A stretch of 35,071 bases of DNA from JACRPI01 sp964385055 (GTDB lineage: Archaea; Nanobdellota; Nanobdellia; Woesearchaeales; DSVV01): NCBI GenBank assembly GCA_964385055.1, contig CAYLMH010000013.1:1-35071 (forward strand), read 5' to 3'. Under the pieces are notes generated by a model, which was given only the letters and a program-made list of their open reading frames with translations, was not told the DNA's origin and searched no databases. Positions 1-8,294 of the stretch are shown here, one piece after another; position 1 is the first letter of the stretch; each line of letters opens with the position of its first letter. The translations under genes were made by a program, and so were the position numbers.

Positions 1-2
1 TA

Positions 3-1172
3 ACTTCTGGCTTATGTTCTATGGGTGTTGATGTCTATCAGATTGGTCCAATGCCTACGCCTGCGTTAGCGCATCTGGTCAAATCCTTCGCAGCAGATGC
101 AGGAGTGATGATTACCGCGTCGCATAATCCTATTGAAGATAATGGCATCAAATTCTTTTCAAAAGATGGCTATAAGCTTCCCGATACAGTAGAAGAAGAA
201 ATAGAAAAAATAATTTTTGAAAATAAAGTAGAGCTTGACAAGCCAGTCGCACACTTAGGGAAGGCACATAAGATCGAAGACGCGAGAGGACGATACGTCG
301 AGTTTGTCAAACATTCTATCAAGAATCGTTCGTTGAAAGGTTACAAAATTGTGTTGGATTGCGCGAATGGCGCAGCGTACAAAGTAGCGCCGTTAATTTT
401 CCAAGAGCTTGGCGCAGAAGTAATTCTTATCAACGCAACACCAGATGGCTTAAACATCAACAATAATTGTGGTGCGCTCTATCCAGAAATGCTCCGAAAA
501 ACTGTTCTTGAAAATAAAGCACAAGTAGGCATCGCGCTTGATGGTGATGCAGACCGCGTTGTCTTGATAGATGAAAAAGGAACCATTGTTGATGGAGATC
601 ATCTTCTTGCGATTGCAGCGATTCATTTCAAAAATAAAGGAAAGCTCGAAAAAGACACTGTCGTCACCACAGTCATGGCAAATGCAGGCTTTGACGAAGC
701 AATGAAGAGAGAAGGAATCAATGTCATTCGCACCCAAGTAGGAGATCGTTATGTGATTGAAGAAATGCACAAGAATGGCTATACATTAGGTGGTGAGCAG
801 GCAGGTCATATTATTTTTGGGAAATATACCACAACAGGAGATGGCACGCTTGCAGGACTTCAAATTCTCAGCATGATGGTGCAAGCAAAAAAACCGCTTA
901 GCGAACTTGCGGCGTGTATGACCTCATTCCCGCAAATCTTGGTCAACGTTCCAGTTTCCAAAAAGAAACCATTGGAAGAAATGCCGCAGGTTACCGGAGC
1001 GATACAAGAAGGTAAAAAAGCGCTTGCAGACGCAGGAAGAATTCTTGTGCGATATTCAGGAACAGAAAATAAATGTAGAATTATGATTGAAGGAAAAGAG
1101 AAAACGCAGATGGAAAAGATTGCAGAAAAAATAAAAAACGCGCTTCAAAAAGAAGTAGGAATAAAAGAATAA
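3..1172 (+). CDS. glmM: Phosphoglucosamine mutase GlmM, 5'-truncated by window edge
   Basis: Converts glucosamine-6-P to glucosamine-1-P in the cytoplasm, the middle step of UDP-GlcNAc synthesis. The reading frame is open to the left edge: codons before the ATG at 21 read TSGLCS and continue the GlmM pattern ahead of MGVDVYQIGPMPTPALA. The gene therefore starts outside the window and lacks roughly its first 50-60 residues here. Visible motifs are the phosphoserine loop TASHNP (Ser codon 120-122), the metal loop DGDADR, the sugar-binding loop GGEQAGH and the C-terminal phosphate-binding loop RYSGTE. The stretch NGIKFFS...KLP resembles bacterial GlmM more than archaeal phosphomannomutases. The stop is TAA. 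The next gene follows after 28 nt on the same strand, and glmS lies further down, which supports GlmM over a generic phosphohexomutase. Confidence 0.93.
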   Translation, partial: TSGLCSMGVDVYQIGPMPTPALAHLVKSFAADAGVMITASHNPIEDNGIKFFSKDGYKLPDTVEEEIEKIIFENKVELDKPVAHLGKAHKIEDARGRYVEFVKHSIKNRSLKGYKIVLDCANGAAYKVAPLIFQELGAEVILINATPDGLNINNNCGALYPEMLRKTVLENKAQVGIALDGDADRVVLIDEKGTIVDGDHLLAIAAIHFKNKGKLEKDTVVTTVMANAGFDEAMKREGINVIRTQVGDRYVIEEMHKNGYTLGGEQAGHIIFGKYTTTGDGTLAGLQILSMMVQAKKPLSELAACMTSFPQILVNVPVSKKKPLEEMPQVTGAIQEGKKALADAGRILVRYSGTENKCRIMIEGKEKTQMEKIAEKIKNALQKEVGIKE

Positions 1173-1200
1173 ATGAAGAAAAGAGTGAGAGAGGAAAAAA

Positions 1201-2397
1201 ATGGTGGATAAAGCAGTGGTGTTGGTTGCGGGAAAAAGCACAAGAACATTTCCATTAACAGCAACAAAACCAAAAGCATTGTTGAAAATTGCGAATCAAA
1301 GAATTCTCTCTTATATTCTTGATGCGCTGGAAGGAAAAGTCAAAGAAGTCATTTTAGTAGTAAATTACAAAAAAGAAATGATTCAAGAAATGTACGGCTC
1401 CAATTATAAAAGCATGAAGCTGACGTATGTTGATCAGAAAGAAACAAAAGGGACAGGCCATGCGCTCTTGCAGGCAGAAGAAGCAGTAGGCAAAGCGCAT
1501 TTTCTCGTAACTGTGGGTGATGATTATTTTGATAAGCGGGACATCGAACTCCTTTGTAAACAAAACAGAGCAGTGCTTGCGCAGGAAGTCGAGCATCCAG
1601 AGTTGTATGGCGTTGTCAACATAAACGAAAAAGGCCAGCTTGTAGAAATAGAAGAAAAGCCTGCAAAACCAAAATCAAAACTCGTGAACACCGCATGTTA
1701 CATACTCAGCCACGAAATTTTCGAATATCTAAAAAAGCTGAAAAAATCCAAGCGCGGAGAGTATGAGTTAACAGATGCAGTGACTGCGTGGGCAAAGCAA
1801 GAACCGTTTATGGTTGTAAAAGCACAATACTGGCAGCCAATCACCTATCCATGGCATATCCTTGATGCAAATAAAAAAATTCTCAGCCAACTAAAGTTCA
1901 AAAATGAAGGAAAAATTGAGCAGGGAGTCACGATTCATGGCACAGTGCAAATTGGCAAGGGAACAATTCTCAAGTCAGGAACATATATCGAGGGTCCTGT
2001 AGTTATCGGAGAAAATTGCAGAATTGGACCAAACTGTTATATTCGCCCTGACACTACCTTAGGAAACAGCGTAAAAATAGGAAACGCAGTAGAAGTAAAA
2101 AATAGTGTTATAGGAGAGAGCACAAGTATTGGTCATCTTTCGTATCTCGGTGATTCAGTTATAGGAGATCATGTAAATTTTGGTGCAGGAACAATTGTTG
2201 CAAATCTGCGGCATGATGATAGTGGCATTAAATCAGAAGTGAATGGAAAGCTCATTGATTCAGGAAGAAGAAAATTAGGTACAATCATTGGGGATAATGT
2301 GCATACAGGAATTCATACCTCTATATATCCAGGAAGAAAGCTTTGGCCAAATACAACAACAAAGCCAGGCGAGATTGTGCAGAAAGATAAAAACTAG
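1201..2397 (+). CDS. glmU: GlmU-like bifunctional sugar-1-phosphate nucleotidylyltransferase/acyltransferase
   Basis: Residues 1 to about 230 are a nucleotidyltransferase fold beginning VVLVAGKSTRTFPLT, followed by PKALLKI. The usual G-x-G-T-R signature has Ser13 where Gly is expected. From about residue 240 to the end there are left-handed beta-helix hexapeptide repeats (IGKGTI, IGENCRIG, IGNAVEV and others) with GAGTIVANLRHD, a motif familiar from archaeal GlmU-like enzymes. Expected role: acetylation of GlcN-1-P and UTP-dependent formation of UDP-GlcNAc. A purine-rich ribosome site (gagagagg) precedes the ATG, 28 nt after glmM. It ends in TAG; the frame stays open 24 more codons of K/N/D-rich sequence to TAA at 2470-2472, which I take as untranslated. 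Flanking glmM and glmS support the assignment; the exact sugar specificity is inferred. Confidence 0.88.
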   Translation: MVDKAVVLVAGKSTRTFPLTATKPKALLKIANQRILSYILDALEGKVKEVILVVNYKKEMIQEMYGSNYKSMKLTYVDQKETKGTGHALLQAEEAVGKAHFLVTVGDDYFDKRDIELLCKQNRAVLAQEVEHPELYGVVNINEKGQLVEIEEKPAKPKSKLVNTACYILSHEIFEYLKKLKKSKRGEYELTDAVTAWAKQEPFMVVKAQYWQPITYPWHILDANKKILSQLKFKNEGKIEQGVTIHGTVQIGKGTILKSGTYIEGPVVIGENCRIGPNCYIRPDTTLGNSVKIGNAVEVKNSVIGESTSIGHLSYLGDSVIGDHVNFGAGTIVANLRHDDSGIKSEVNGKLIDSGRRKLGTIIGDNVHTGIHTSIYPGRKLWPNTTTKPGEIVQKDKN

Positions 2398-2482
2398 AAA
2401 GACGAACAGAACAAAGATGACAACAAGAGTAAAATAACAAACAGAAACAACAATAAGAATATACTTCCATAAGTATTATTAT

Positions 2483-2496
2483 AATGATTTTATATT
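2483..2496 (+). promoter_or_regulatory. Probable TATA element upstream of the HAD/glmS genes
   Basis: An AT-rich stretch, attttatatttttt, lies in the 159-nt gap after the GlmU-like gene. Initiation about 25 nt downstream would fall near 2515. That is after the ATG at 2506 but before the ATG at 2557, so it supports the later start. The rest of 2398-2482 is A-rich and shows no gene. Confidence 0.45.
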
Positions 2497-2556
2497 TTTT
2501 CAGATATGAAGAAAAAACAACAGAAACGACAGGGATGCAGTGACGAGGTGGATGCC

Positions 2557-3204
2557 ATGATAAAAGGTGTAGTGTTTGACATGGACGGAGTAATAGTAGA
2601 TTCTGAGCCAATACATGAATTTTGTGAAAGAAAAGTCCTTAGAGAATATAATGCAAAACTCACACCAGAAGTGATTGCGCATGTGAAGGGATTGCGCGAC
2701 AAAGAAGCGCTTGAGCATTATCGTAAGGTTTTTGACATTAAAGATAATCCAGACATTTTGCTGCAAAAAAAGATGGAAATCTTTAGCAAGCTCATGAAAA
2801 AGAAGATGAAAATGTATCCTGGCTTTAAGAATTTAGCAAAACAGTGCAAATCAAAGTTCAAAGTAGGGCTTGTCACGTCATCTCCAAAACAGAGTGTCAG
2901 TATGGTTTTGAAACAATTTGACATAAAATATTTGTTCGATGCGATTGTCACAGCAGAAGATGTCACGCTTGCAAAGCCGTACCCAGAGCCATATCTAAAG
3001 ATTGCAGAAAAGTTGCATGTCAAAGCAAATCAGTGTTTAGTGATTGAAGACACGATTCATGGAATAACTTCTGCGAAAACAGCAGGAGCAAAGTGCATTG
3101 CAGTAACGAACACGTTTCCAAAAAAGAAGTTACAGGAGACCAGCGCGGATCATATTGTAAGTAGCCTGAGACATTTAAAATTGGATCATATGAAAAAATT
3201 GTAA
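2557..3204 (+). CDS. HAD-superfamily hydrolase (subfamily IA, beta-phosphoglucomutase-like)
   Basis: A cytoplasmic HAD phosphatase or phosphomutase of about 215 residues. Motif I is VFDMDGVIVDSEP, with Asp8 and Asp10 as nucleophile and acid/base. Motif II is VTSSPKQS, the motif III lysine lies in AKPYPEPY, and motif IV is VIEDTIHGI. A helical cap follows motif I. I chose ATG 2557 rather than the in-frame ATG at 2506 because gaggtgg lies just upstream, the family usually begins M-x-K-x-VFDMDG, and the promoter placement agrees. The TAA stop is 14 nt before glmS, so the two are probably co-transcribed. Its place between UDP-GlcNAc genes suggests an amino-sugar phosphate substrate, but nothing in the sequence fixes it. 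Confidence 0.88.
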   Translation: MIKGVVFDMDGVIVDSEPIHEFCERKVLREYNAKLTPEVIAHVKGLRDKEALEHYRKVFDIKDNPDILLQKKMEIFSKLMKKKMKMYPGFKNLAKQCKSKFKVGLVTSSPKQSVSMVLKQFDIKYLFDAIVTAEDVTLAKPYPEPYLKIAEKLHVKANQCLVIEDTIHGITSAKTAGAKCIAVTNTFPKKKLQETSADHIVSSLRHLKLDHMKKL

Positions 3205-3218
3205 AGGAAGGGAAAAAC

Positions 3219-4973
3219 ATGTGCGGGATTGTTGGAGTCATTGAAAAAAAGAAGTTTTCAGTAAAAAATAAAGTGCTGAGGGCGCTCCAGCGTTTAGAAT
3301 ATAGAGGATATGATTCTGTTGGATTTGTCACAAAGGAAGGTATTGTTAAAAAACAAGTAGGAAGTATTGCAGGTTTGCTGCAGAATATGGAGAAAGACTA
3401 CGAAACAACGCTTGCAATTGCGCACACCCGCTGGGCAACGCATGGTGGAGTAACGCAGCTCAATGCGCATCCTCATTTCAACAATGACGCGCAGCTCTTT
3501 GTTTGTCACAATGGGATTATTGAAAATTATCAAGAAATAAAAGCAGCACTCCAAAAAAAAGGAGTGATTTTCCTGTCCCAAACAGATTCAGAAGTTATTC
3601 CACATTTTTTGGAAGAAAAGCTTCGTGCGGGAAAATCCATGAAAGAAGCGATTCAACTCTTGATGGAAGAAGTAAAAGGAACATACGCAATTTTATTGTT
3701 TGAAAAAGAAAAAAACACGTTGTATGCAGTGAAAAAAGATTCTCCGCTTGCGTTAGGCATACGAAAAGATGGTTTTACGTTAGGGTCTGACATTTATGCG
3801 TTTAGTGATGAAACAGATAAAGCAATCTTTTTCGAAGATAATGAGTTTGCGATAATCACTGCAGAAAAATATCAATTTTATAACAAAGAAGGAGAAGAAA
3901 TAGAGAAAAATATCCAAATCTTTGAGTGGACAACAGAAGAAGAAGAAAAGCAGCAGTTTGAGTATTACATGATCAAAGAAATTAAAGAACAACCTGCAGT
4001 TGCTCGCCGACTTCTCAATTCTTTTGCAACAACGCAGAAAGCACAGCTCGAAAAATTCGTTGCATTAATGAAGGACTACAAAAAGATAGTCTTCGTTGCG
4101 TCAGGAACAAGTTATCATGCGGCACTCATTGGTTGCATTCTTCTGAATAGAATTGGGTATAATACGCGCGCAAACATTGCGTCAGAAATTGAAACCTTTG
4201 TTCGCTTTGATAAAGACACATTAGTCATTGCAATCTCACAGAGTGGAGAAACAATGGACGTCATTATTCCTCTGAAGAATGCAAAAGCAGCAGGCGCAAA
4301 AATTGCGTCGATCGTCAATGTTCCATACTCCACCATTCAGCGATGGAGTGATATCTCGCTGGAAGTGCTTGCAGGGCAGGAAGTCTGTGTCGCTTCAACA
4401 AAAGCATACACGAATCAAGTAATCCTTCTCCTCAAGCTTGCGCATGAGCTTGGACATAATAGTATGGAGTTAGACAAAATTCCAGAAAGAATAGAGCAGA
4501 CAATTGATCACAATGAAGAGCAGATAAAACAGCTTGCGGAAAAAATACAAACGCAAAAAGACATTTTTGTGCTTGGAAAAACAATTTCGTATCCAATGGC
4601 GCGAGAAATTGCGTTAAAATTGAAAGAAATTTCCTACATTCATGCAGAAGGAATGATGGCAGGAGAATTAAAGCATGGGACAATCGCGCTCATTGAACAA
4701 GGTACTCCAGTCATTGCGTTGATTCCCAACAAAAATCAGGAAATGCTTTCTTCGACAAAAGAAGTTGAAGCGCGAGGAGCAGCAGTGATTGCAATTACCA
4801 ATGAGCCACTGGAGTCACAATATACAGAAATTCTTGTGCCAAAGAGTGATGACGCGGAGTTTGCGATTTATAGTTGCATCATAGGACATCTTCTGAGTTA
4901 TTACATTGCAAAATTACGAGGATTAGAAATCGACAAACCAAGAAATTTGGCAAAGAGTGTGACGGTTAAATAA
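3219..4973 (+). CDS. glmS: Glutamine--fructose-6-phosphate aminotransferase (isomerizing) GlmS
   Basis: Makes glucosamine-6-P from fructose-6-P and glutamine. The protein starts MCGIVGVIE, so Cys2 becomes the N-terminal nucleophile of the class II glutamine amidotransferase domain (about residues 2-230). Conserved elements include RLEYRGYDSVG, HTRWATHG and the HNGIIENY stretch. Two SIS isomerase domains follow (about 275-410 and 445-575), with SGTSYHA and ISQSGETMD as sugar-phosphate loops. The C-terminus LAKSVTVK is the usual GlmS ending. At 584 aa it is a little shorter than the bacterial enzyme (about 600). A ggaaggg ribosome site precedes the ATG. It is the committed enzyme of the pathway whose later steps are encoded just upstream. 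Confidence 0.96.
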   Translation: MCGIVGVIEKKKFSVKNKVLRALQRLEYRGYDSVGFVTKEGIVKKQVGSIAGLLQNMEKDYETTLAIAHTRWATHGGVTQLNAHPHFNNDAQLFVCHNGIIENYQEIKAALQKKGVIFLSQTDSEVIPHFLEEKLRAGKSMKEAIQLLMEEVKGTYAILLFEKEKNTLYAVKKDSPLALGIRKDGFTLGSDIYAFSDETDKAIFFEDNEFAIITAEKYQFYNKEGEEIEKNIQIFEWTTEEEEKQQFEYYMIKEIKEQPAVARRLLNSFATTQKAQLEKFVALMKDYKKIVFVASGTSYHAALIGCILLNRIGYNTRANIASEIETFVRFDKDTLVIAISQSGETMDVIIPLKNAKAAGAKIASIVNVPYSTIQRWSDISLEVLAGQEVCVASTKAYTNQVILLLKLAHELGHNSMELDKIPERIEQTIDHNEEQIKQLAEKIQTQKDIFVLGKTISYPMAREIALKLKEISYIHAEGMMAGELKHGTIALIEQGTPVIALIPNKNQEMLSSTKEVEARGAAVIAITNEPLESQYTEILVPKSDDAEFAIYSCIIGHLLSYYIAKLRGLEIDKPRNLAKSVTVK

Positions 4974-4974
4974 G

Positions 4975-6426
4975 ATGGAAAAGCACAATGTGCAAGATCT
5001 TTCAACAATAGAATGGCATTTCTGGCATGTGAGGAAAAGACCTGCTCTTTTAATTTATTTTTTCTATCATGGATCAACATGCTGTGCAACAAAAGAATTT
5101 CCATACTATATTCCTGTCTCAGGTCAGATTGCAGATCATGTGGTGACAAAGAAAGCAGATTTAGAAGCATTTAGAAAGAAACTTTGGGAAAAATTTCAGA
5201 AAAATCCAGAATTTATTCTACATTTTATGAAGGAGATGTACACACATAATGAAGAAGACATACATATCTGGCGTACGTTAGCAAAAAGAGATTTCTCAAG
5301 TGAAAAAACATCGATACTTATTCAAGAATACGAGAAATATGTAGAACAACTGCTTGCGTACACTCCAGCAATTTATCTTCCACTCGCTCTTGAACCAGTG
5401 CTTTCTGAAGAATGTCTCAAGATCATTAAAGAAAAGTATCCTGAAAGAGCACAAGAATGGTATGATGTGATTATGACTCCTATCAAAGAGAGTGAAGTAA
5501 TTGAGGAAAGAAAGTCGCTCTTAACTCTCGCACAGAAGTATAACAAACACAAAGAGAAGAGTAAAGTAAAAGAAGATATGCAAAAACACATCGAAAGATT
5601 TTCCTTCCTCAAGCAAAAGGATATGTTCTTGGAATTTTTTGATGAAGACTATTATTTTAAAAAGATAGAAGAATGCAAAGATCCAGAAAAAGAACTTGCT
5701 TATCTTGAACAAGAGACAAAGAAAAAAGAAAGTAATTTTGCAGTTGTTCTAGATGCATGGAAAGATAATCCTTTTGCACAATTACTCTTCAAAACAACAA
5801 ATGAGGCTGTGTATTTCAGAACATGGAGAACAGAACGATTCAGCCAATCAACTTATTATTTCCTTCCTTTGTTCAAAGAAATAGCAATCCACCTCTCTCT
5901 AGAAAAGGTTCAAGACGTTGTCTATCTCCTTCCAGACGAAGTTGTCTCTTTGCTCAAAAGTGAAAAATCAGCAGACAAAAAGCTTATTGAACAACGTAAA
6001 ATTGGGTTTACGTACATGACTTTTGGTTCAGATGAGAATCTTATTCTTCAAGGTGATGATGCAATAAAAGCGCTGAAGCATCTCAAATTGCCTAATCACA
6101 CAGGTGAAATAATCAAAGGAACACCCGCGTTCAAAGGGGTTGTGCAGGGAAAAGTAACACTTATTACAAAGCGTGAGCAGTGGTCAAGCATCCAGAAAGC
6201 AGAAATTCTTGTCATTCATACAACAACTCCAGATATTGTTCCTTATTTAAAAAATATAAAAGCGATTGTGACAGAAGAAGGGGGCATCTTAAGTCATGCG
6301 TCAGTTATTAGTCGCGAGATGAAAATCCCTTGCGTCATAGGTACAAAAATCGCAACAAAAGCATTCAAAGATGGGGATATTGTCGAAGTCGATGCAGAAA
6401 AAGGAATAGTAAAAAAAATAAAATAA
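4975..6426 (+). CDS. PEP-utilising enzyme mobile (phosphohistidine) domain protein without ATP-grasp domain
   Basis: 483 aa, starting 1 nt after the glmS TAA, so translation is probably coupled. The C-terminal ~100 residues form a swivelling phosphohistidine domain: KGTPAFKGVVQGKV, then TEEGGILSHASVISREM with His441 as the expected phosphorylated residue, then IPCVIGT and a closing GDIVEVD. The middle part (NEAVYFRTWRTERF, then VQDVVYLLPDEVVSLL) resembles the linker region of PEP-synthase-like proteins. The first ~370 residues are helical and charged, and I see neither an ATP-grasp nor a PEP/pyruvate-binding barrel. By family it should carry a phosphoryl group between partner active sites; the partners are unknown. 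It ends one base before the convergent gene's stop. Confidence 0.8.
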   Translation: MEKHNVQDLSTIEWHFWHVRKRPALLIYFFYHGSTCCATKEFPYYIPVSGQIADHVVTKKADLEAFRKKLWEKFQKNPEFILHFMKEMYTHNEEDIHIWRTLAKRDFSSEKTSILIQEYEKYVEQLLAYTPAIYLPLALEPVLSEECLKIIKEKYPERAQEWYDVIMTPIKESEVIEERKSLLTLAQKYNKHKEKSKVKEDMQKHIERFSFLKQKDMFLEFFDEDYYFKKIEECKDPEKELAYLEQETKKKESNFAVVLDAWKDNPFAQLLFKTTNEAVYFRTWRTERFSQSTYYFLPLFKEIAIHLSLEKVQDVVYLLPDEVVSLLKSEKSADKKLIEQRKIGFTYMTFGSDENLILQGDDAIKALKHLKLPNHTGEIIKGTPAFKGVVQGKVTLITKREQWSSIQKAEILVIHTTTPDIVPYLKNIKAIVTEEGGILSHASVISREMKIPCVIGTKIATKAFKDGDIVEVDAEKGIVKKIK

Positions 6427-6427
6427 A

Positions 6428-7042
6428 CTATTTACAATCAACATTCGCGAGTTTCTCTCCAACTTCATCTAATTTCTCAGTCAGAACACAAACTGCTTCA
6501 GGAGCAAGATCATATTCTCGTGCAAAAACTGCAAGCCATGCTTTTGTATCTCGTAATGTATTCGCGGCAATTCTAATCTTACCCTTATCAATAGTGCCAA
6601 CAACATCACAAGTAATTGCGCCGACTTTTGTGGAAAATTCATCCATCTTCTCATGTAACGTCTCATATGCTTCAGTTGGAATGCCGTATTCAGTCTTAAA
6701 CACCGCAAGCCAATTAATGAAATCTCGTGTTGTATTCTCAACAGCACGAACACCAACAAGCATTTTTTTATGCGCGGGTTTATACACCACTAAAGCTTTT
6801 GTCATTGGTTTCTTCAGCACAAGTGCTCGAGTCTGTTTTTTTACTACGCGAACAACTTTCTTTGTTTTTCTCACTACATGTTTCTTGACAACTCTTTTTA
6901 CTACGCGTTTTTTCACAATTTTCTTGATCTTCTTAGAAACCCGTTTTGCCTTGCTAGATTTTTTCATTGCTTTTGTAACAAAACTTTTTACTTTTTTGAT
7001 CGTTTTTTTTACGAATCTCCGAACAGCTTTTTTCTTTGTCAT
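6428..7042 (-). CDS. Lysine/arginine-rich protein with duplicated C-terminal domain, last gene of the PDH operon
   Basis: 204 aa. Residues 1 to about 95 are extremely basic (runs such as KKTIKKVK and KKRVVKRVVKKH), resembling histone-H1-type tails or other nucleic-acid-binding tails. Residues 101-146 and 159-204 are two copies of one module: N-T-x-R-D-x3-W-L-A-V-F-x2-E-Y at 103-119 and 161-177, each ending with E-K-x-D-E and a Cys (145 and 203). The start is set by gaggtgg a few bases before the ATG, and this site overlaps the TGA of the E2 gene. The gene therefore lies 9 nt after E2 in the same transcript. It ends in TAG right after the second module; reading on would enter the convergent gene. 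I recognise no family. Binding to DNA, RNA or another polyanion is inferred from charge. Confidence 0.85.
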   Translation of the reverse strand: MTKKKAVRRFVKKTIKKVKSFVTKAMKKSSKAKRVSKKIKKIVKKRVVKRVVKKHVVRKTKKVVRVVKKQTRALVLKKPMTKALVVYKPAHKKMLVGVRAVENTTRDFINWLAVFKTEYGIPTEAYETLHEKMDEFSTKVGAITCDVVGTIDKGKIRIAANTLRDTKAWLAVFAREYDLAPEAVCVLTEKLDEVGEKLANVDCK

Positions 7043-7051
7043 AGTTCCACC

Positions 7052-8290
7052 TCAAACATCAACAAAATATAACTCTGGATCTTCCAGATGTTTAATAAGA
7101 TCGCTCAAAAACTGCGCAGCAGTTGCGCCATCAACAACGCGATGATCAAATGTGATTGATAAAGGCATAATCTTTCTGATCACAATCACTCCATCCTTGA
7201 CAACAGGTTTTTCTCGCATGCGATAGATTCCCAAAATCGCGCATGTTCCTGGAGGAATAATGGGCGTTGCAGCAATCCCTCCATACGAACCAATATTGGT
7301 GAACGTAAACGAAGCGCCGCTCATGTCTTCAGGCTTAATGTCCCGATCACGACAATGCGTTGCGAGGATTTCCAATTTTTTTGCAATATCAAGAATGCTT
7401 CGAGTATCAACGCCTTTGATGACAGGAACAAAAAGACCCTGCGGAGTATTGACTGCAAATCCAAAATTGTAGTATTCACGAACATGGATCATTTGCTTCG
7501 CAGCATCAAATGCAGCATTCAGATACGGATATGTTTTCAAGCTTGCGACAGTTGCTTTCATAAGAACAGGAAGCATGGTTAAGTGAATCCCTTTATTCTC
7601 TGCATATTCTTTTTTCTTCTGTCGTAATGCTTCAAGTGCAGTGACATCTGCTTCATCAATATGAGTCACGTGCGGAATAGTCTGTTTGGAGAGAGTCATT
7701 GAATCAGCAATTGCCTTGCGAACAGCTGTTAATGGGACGCTCATAATTCTGCCAGATTTATCAAATCCAACACTTGGTCCAGAGGATTGTTGTGCAGGTT
7801 TCGTTTCTTTTACTTCTTGAACAACAGTGCTTTTGCCAGCAGCAGCTTCAACATCAGCAACAATAATCATGCCATCTTTTCCCGTTCCTTTAATGGTCGA
7901 AAGATCAACACCTAACTCTTTTGCTTTTTGTCGTGCAGCAGGGAGCGCAAGAACACCAGAAGGTTGCGCTATTTTTTGCACAACTGGCGGAGGCGTTGCA
8001 ACTTCTGTTTTTTGAGGACTAGGTGTAACAGAAACAGATGCAACTTTCTCTCCTGCGTCACCAATCGTCACGAGCACATCTCCTACATGGATTGTTTGCC
8101 CTTCAGCAGCGTGAAGTTGTAAAATCGTTCCGCTTTTTGGAGAAGGAATTTCCACAAGTGCTTTTGCAGTTTCGACATCAGCAAGCGCAGCGTCTTCTTT
8201 AATGACATCGCCAGTCTTCACTTTCCATTTCACGAGAACTCCTTCTGCAATTCCTTCACCGACATCAGGAAAGCGAAATTGATATGCCAT
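7052..8290 (-). CDS. pdhC: Dihydrolipoamide acyltransferase, E2 of pyruvate/2-oxoacid dehydrogenase complex
   Basis: 412 aa. It carries the lipoyl arm and transfers the acyl group to CoA. Residues 1-78 form one lipoyl domain with Lys43 in VETAKALVEI as the lipoylation site (the usual residue before this Lys is Asp; here it is Ala). A Pro/Val-rich linker follows, then a peripheral-subunit-binding domain near 115-152 (LPAARQKAKELGVDL). The catalytic domain runs from about 185 to the end, with DHRVVDG giving His383 and Asp387. Length and order are those of a standard one-lipoyl-domain E2. The ATG is 4 nt after the E1-beta TGA; the basic-protein gene follows. No E3 gene is in the window. Pyruvate is the likely substrate but branched 2-oxoacids are possible. 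Confidence 0.95.
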   Translation of the reverse strand: MAYQFRFPDVGEGIAEGVLVKWKVKTGDVIKEDAALADVETAKALVEIPSPKSGTILQLHAAEGQTIHVGDVLVTIGDAGEKVASVSVTPSPQKTEVATPPPVVQKIAQPSGVLALPAARQKAKELGVDLSTIKGTGKDGMIIVADVEAAAGKSTVVQEVKETKPAQQSSGPSVGFDKSGRIMSVPLTAVRKAIADSMTLSKQTIPHVTHIDEADVTALEALRQKKKEYAENKGIHLTMLPVLMKATVASLKTYPYLNAAFDAAKQMIHVREYYNFGFAVNTPQGLFVPVIKGVDTRSILDIAKKLEILATHCRDRDIKPEDMSGASFTFTNIGSYGGIAATPIIPPGTCAILGIYRMREKPVVKDGVIVIRKIMPLSITFDHRVVDGATAAQFLSDLIKHLEDPELYFVDV

Positions 8291-8294
8291 GTGC

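Noticed and set aside
2506..2556. Longer N-terminus for the HAD protein
   Set aside because: A ribosome site directly precedes the ATG at 2557, the family starts there, and the TATA position would put transcription initiation after 2506.
6330..7145. 271-aa plus-strand ORF
   Set aside because: It is antisense to the basic protein; its Phe/Thr-rich sequence is the complement of Lys/Arg codons, and it has no ribosome site or family.
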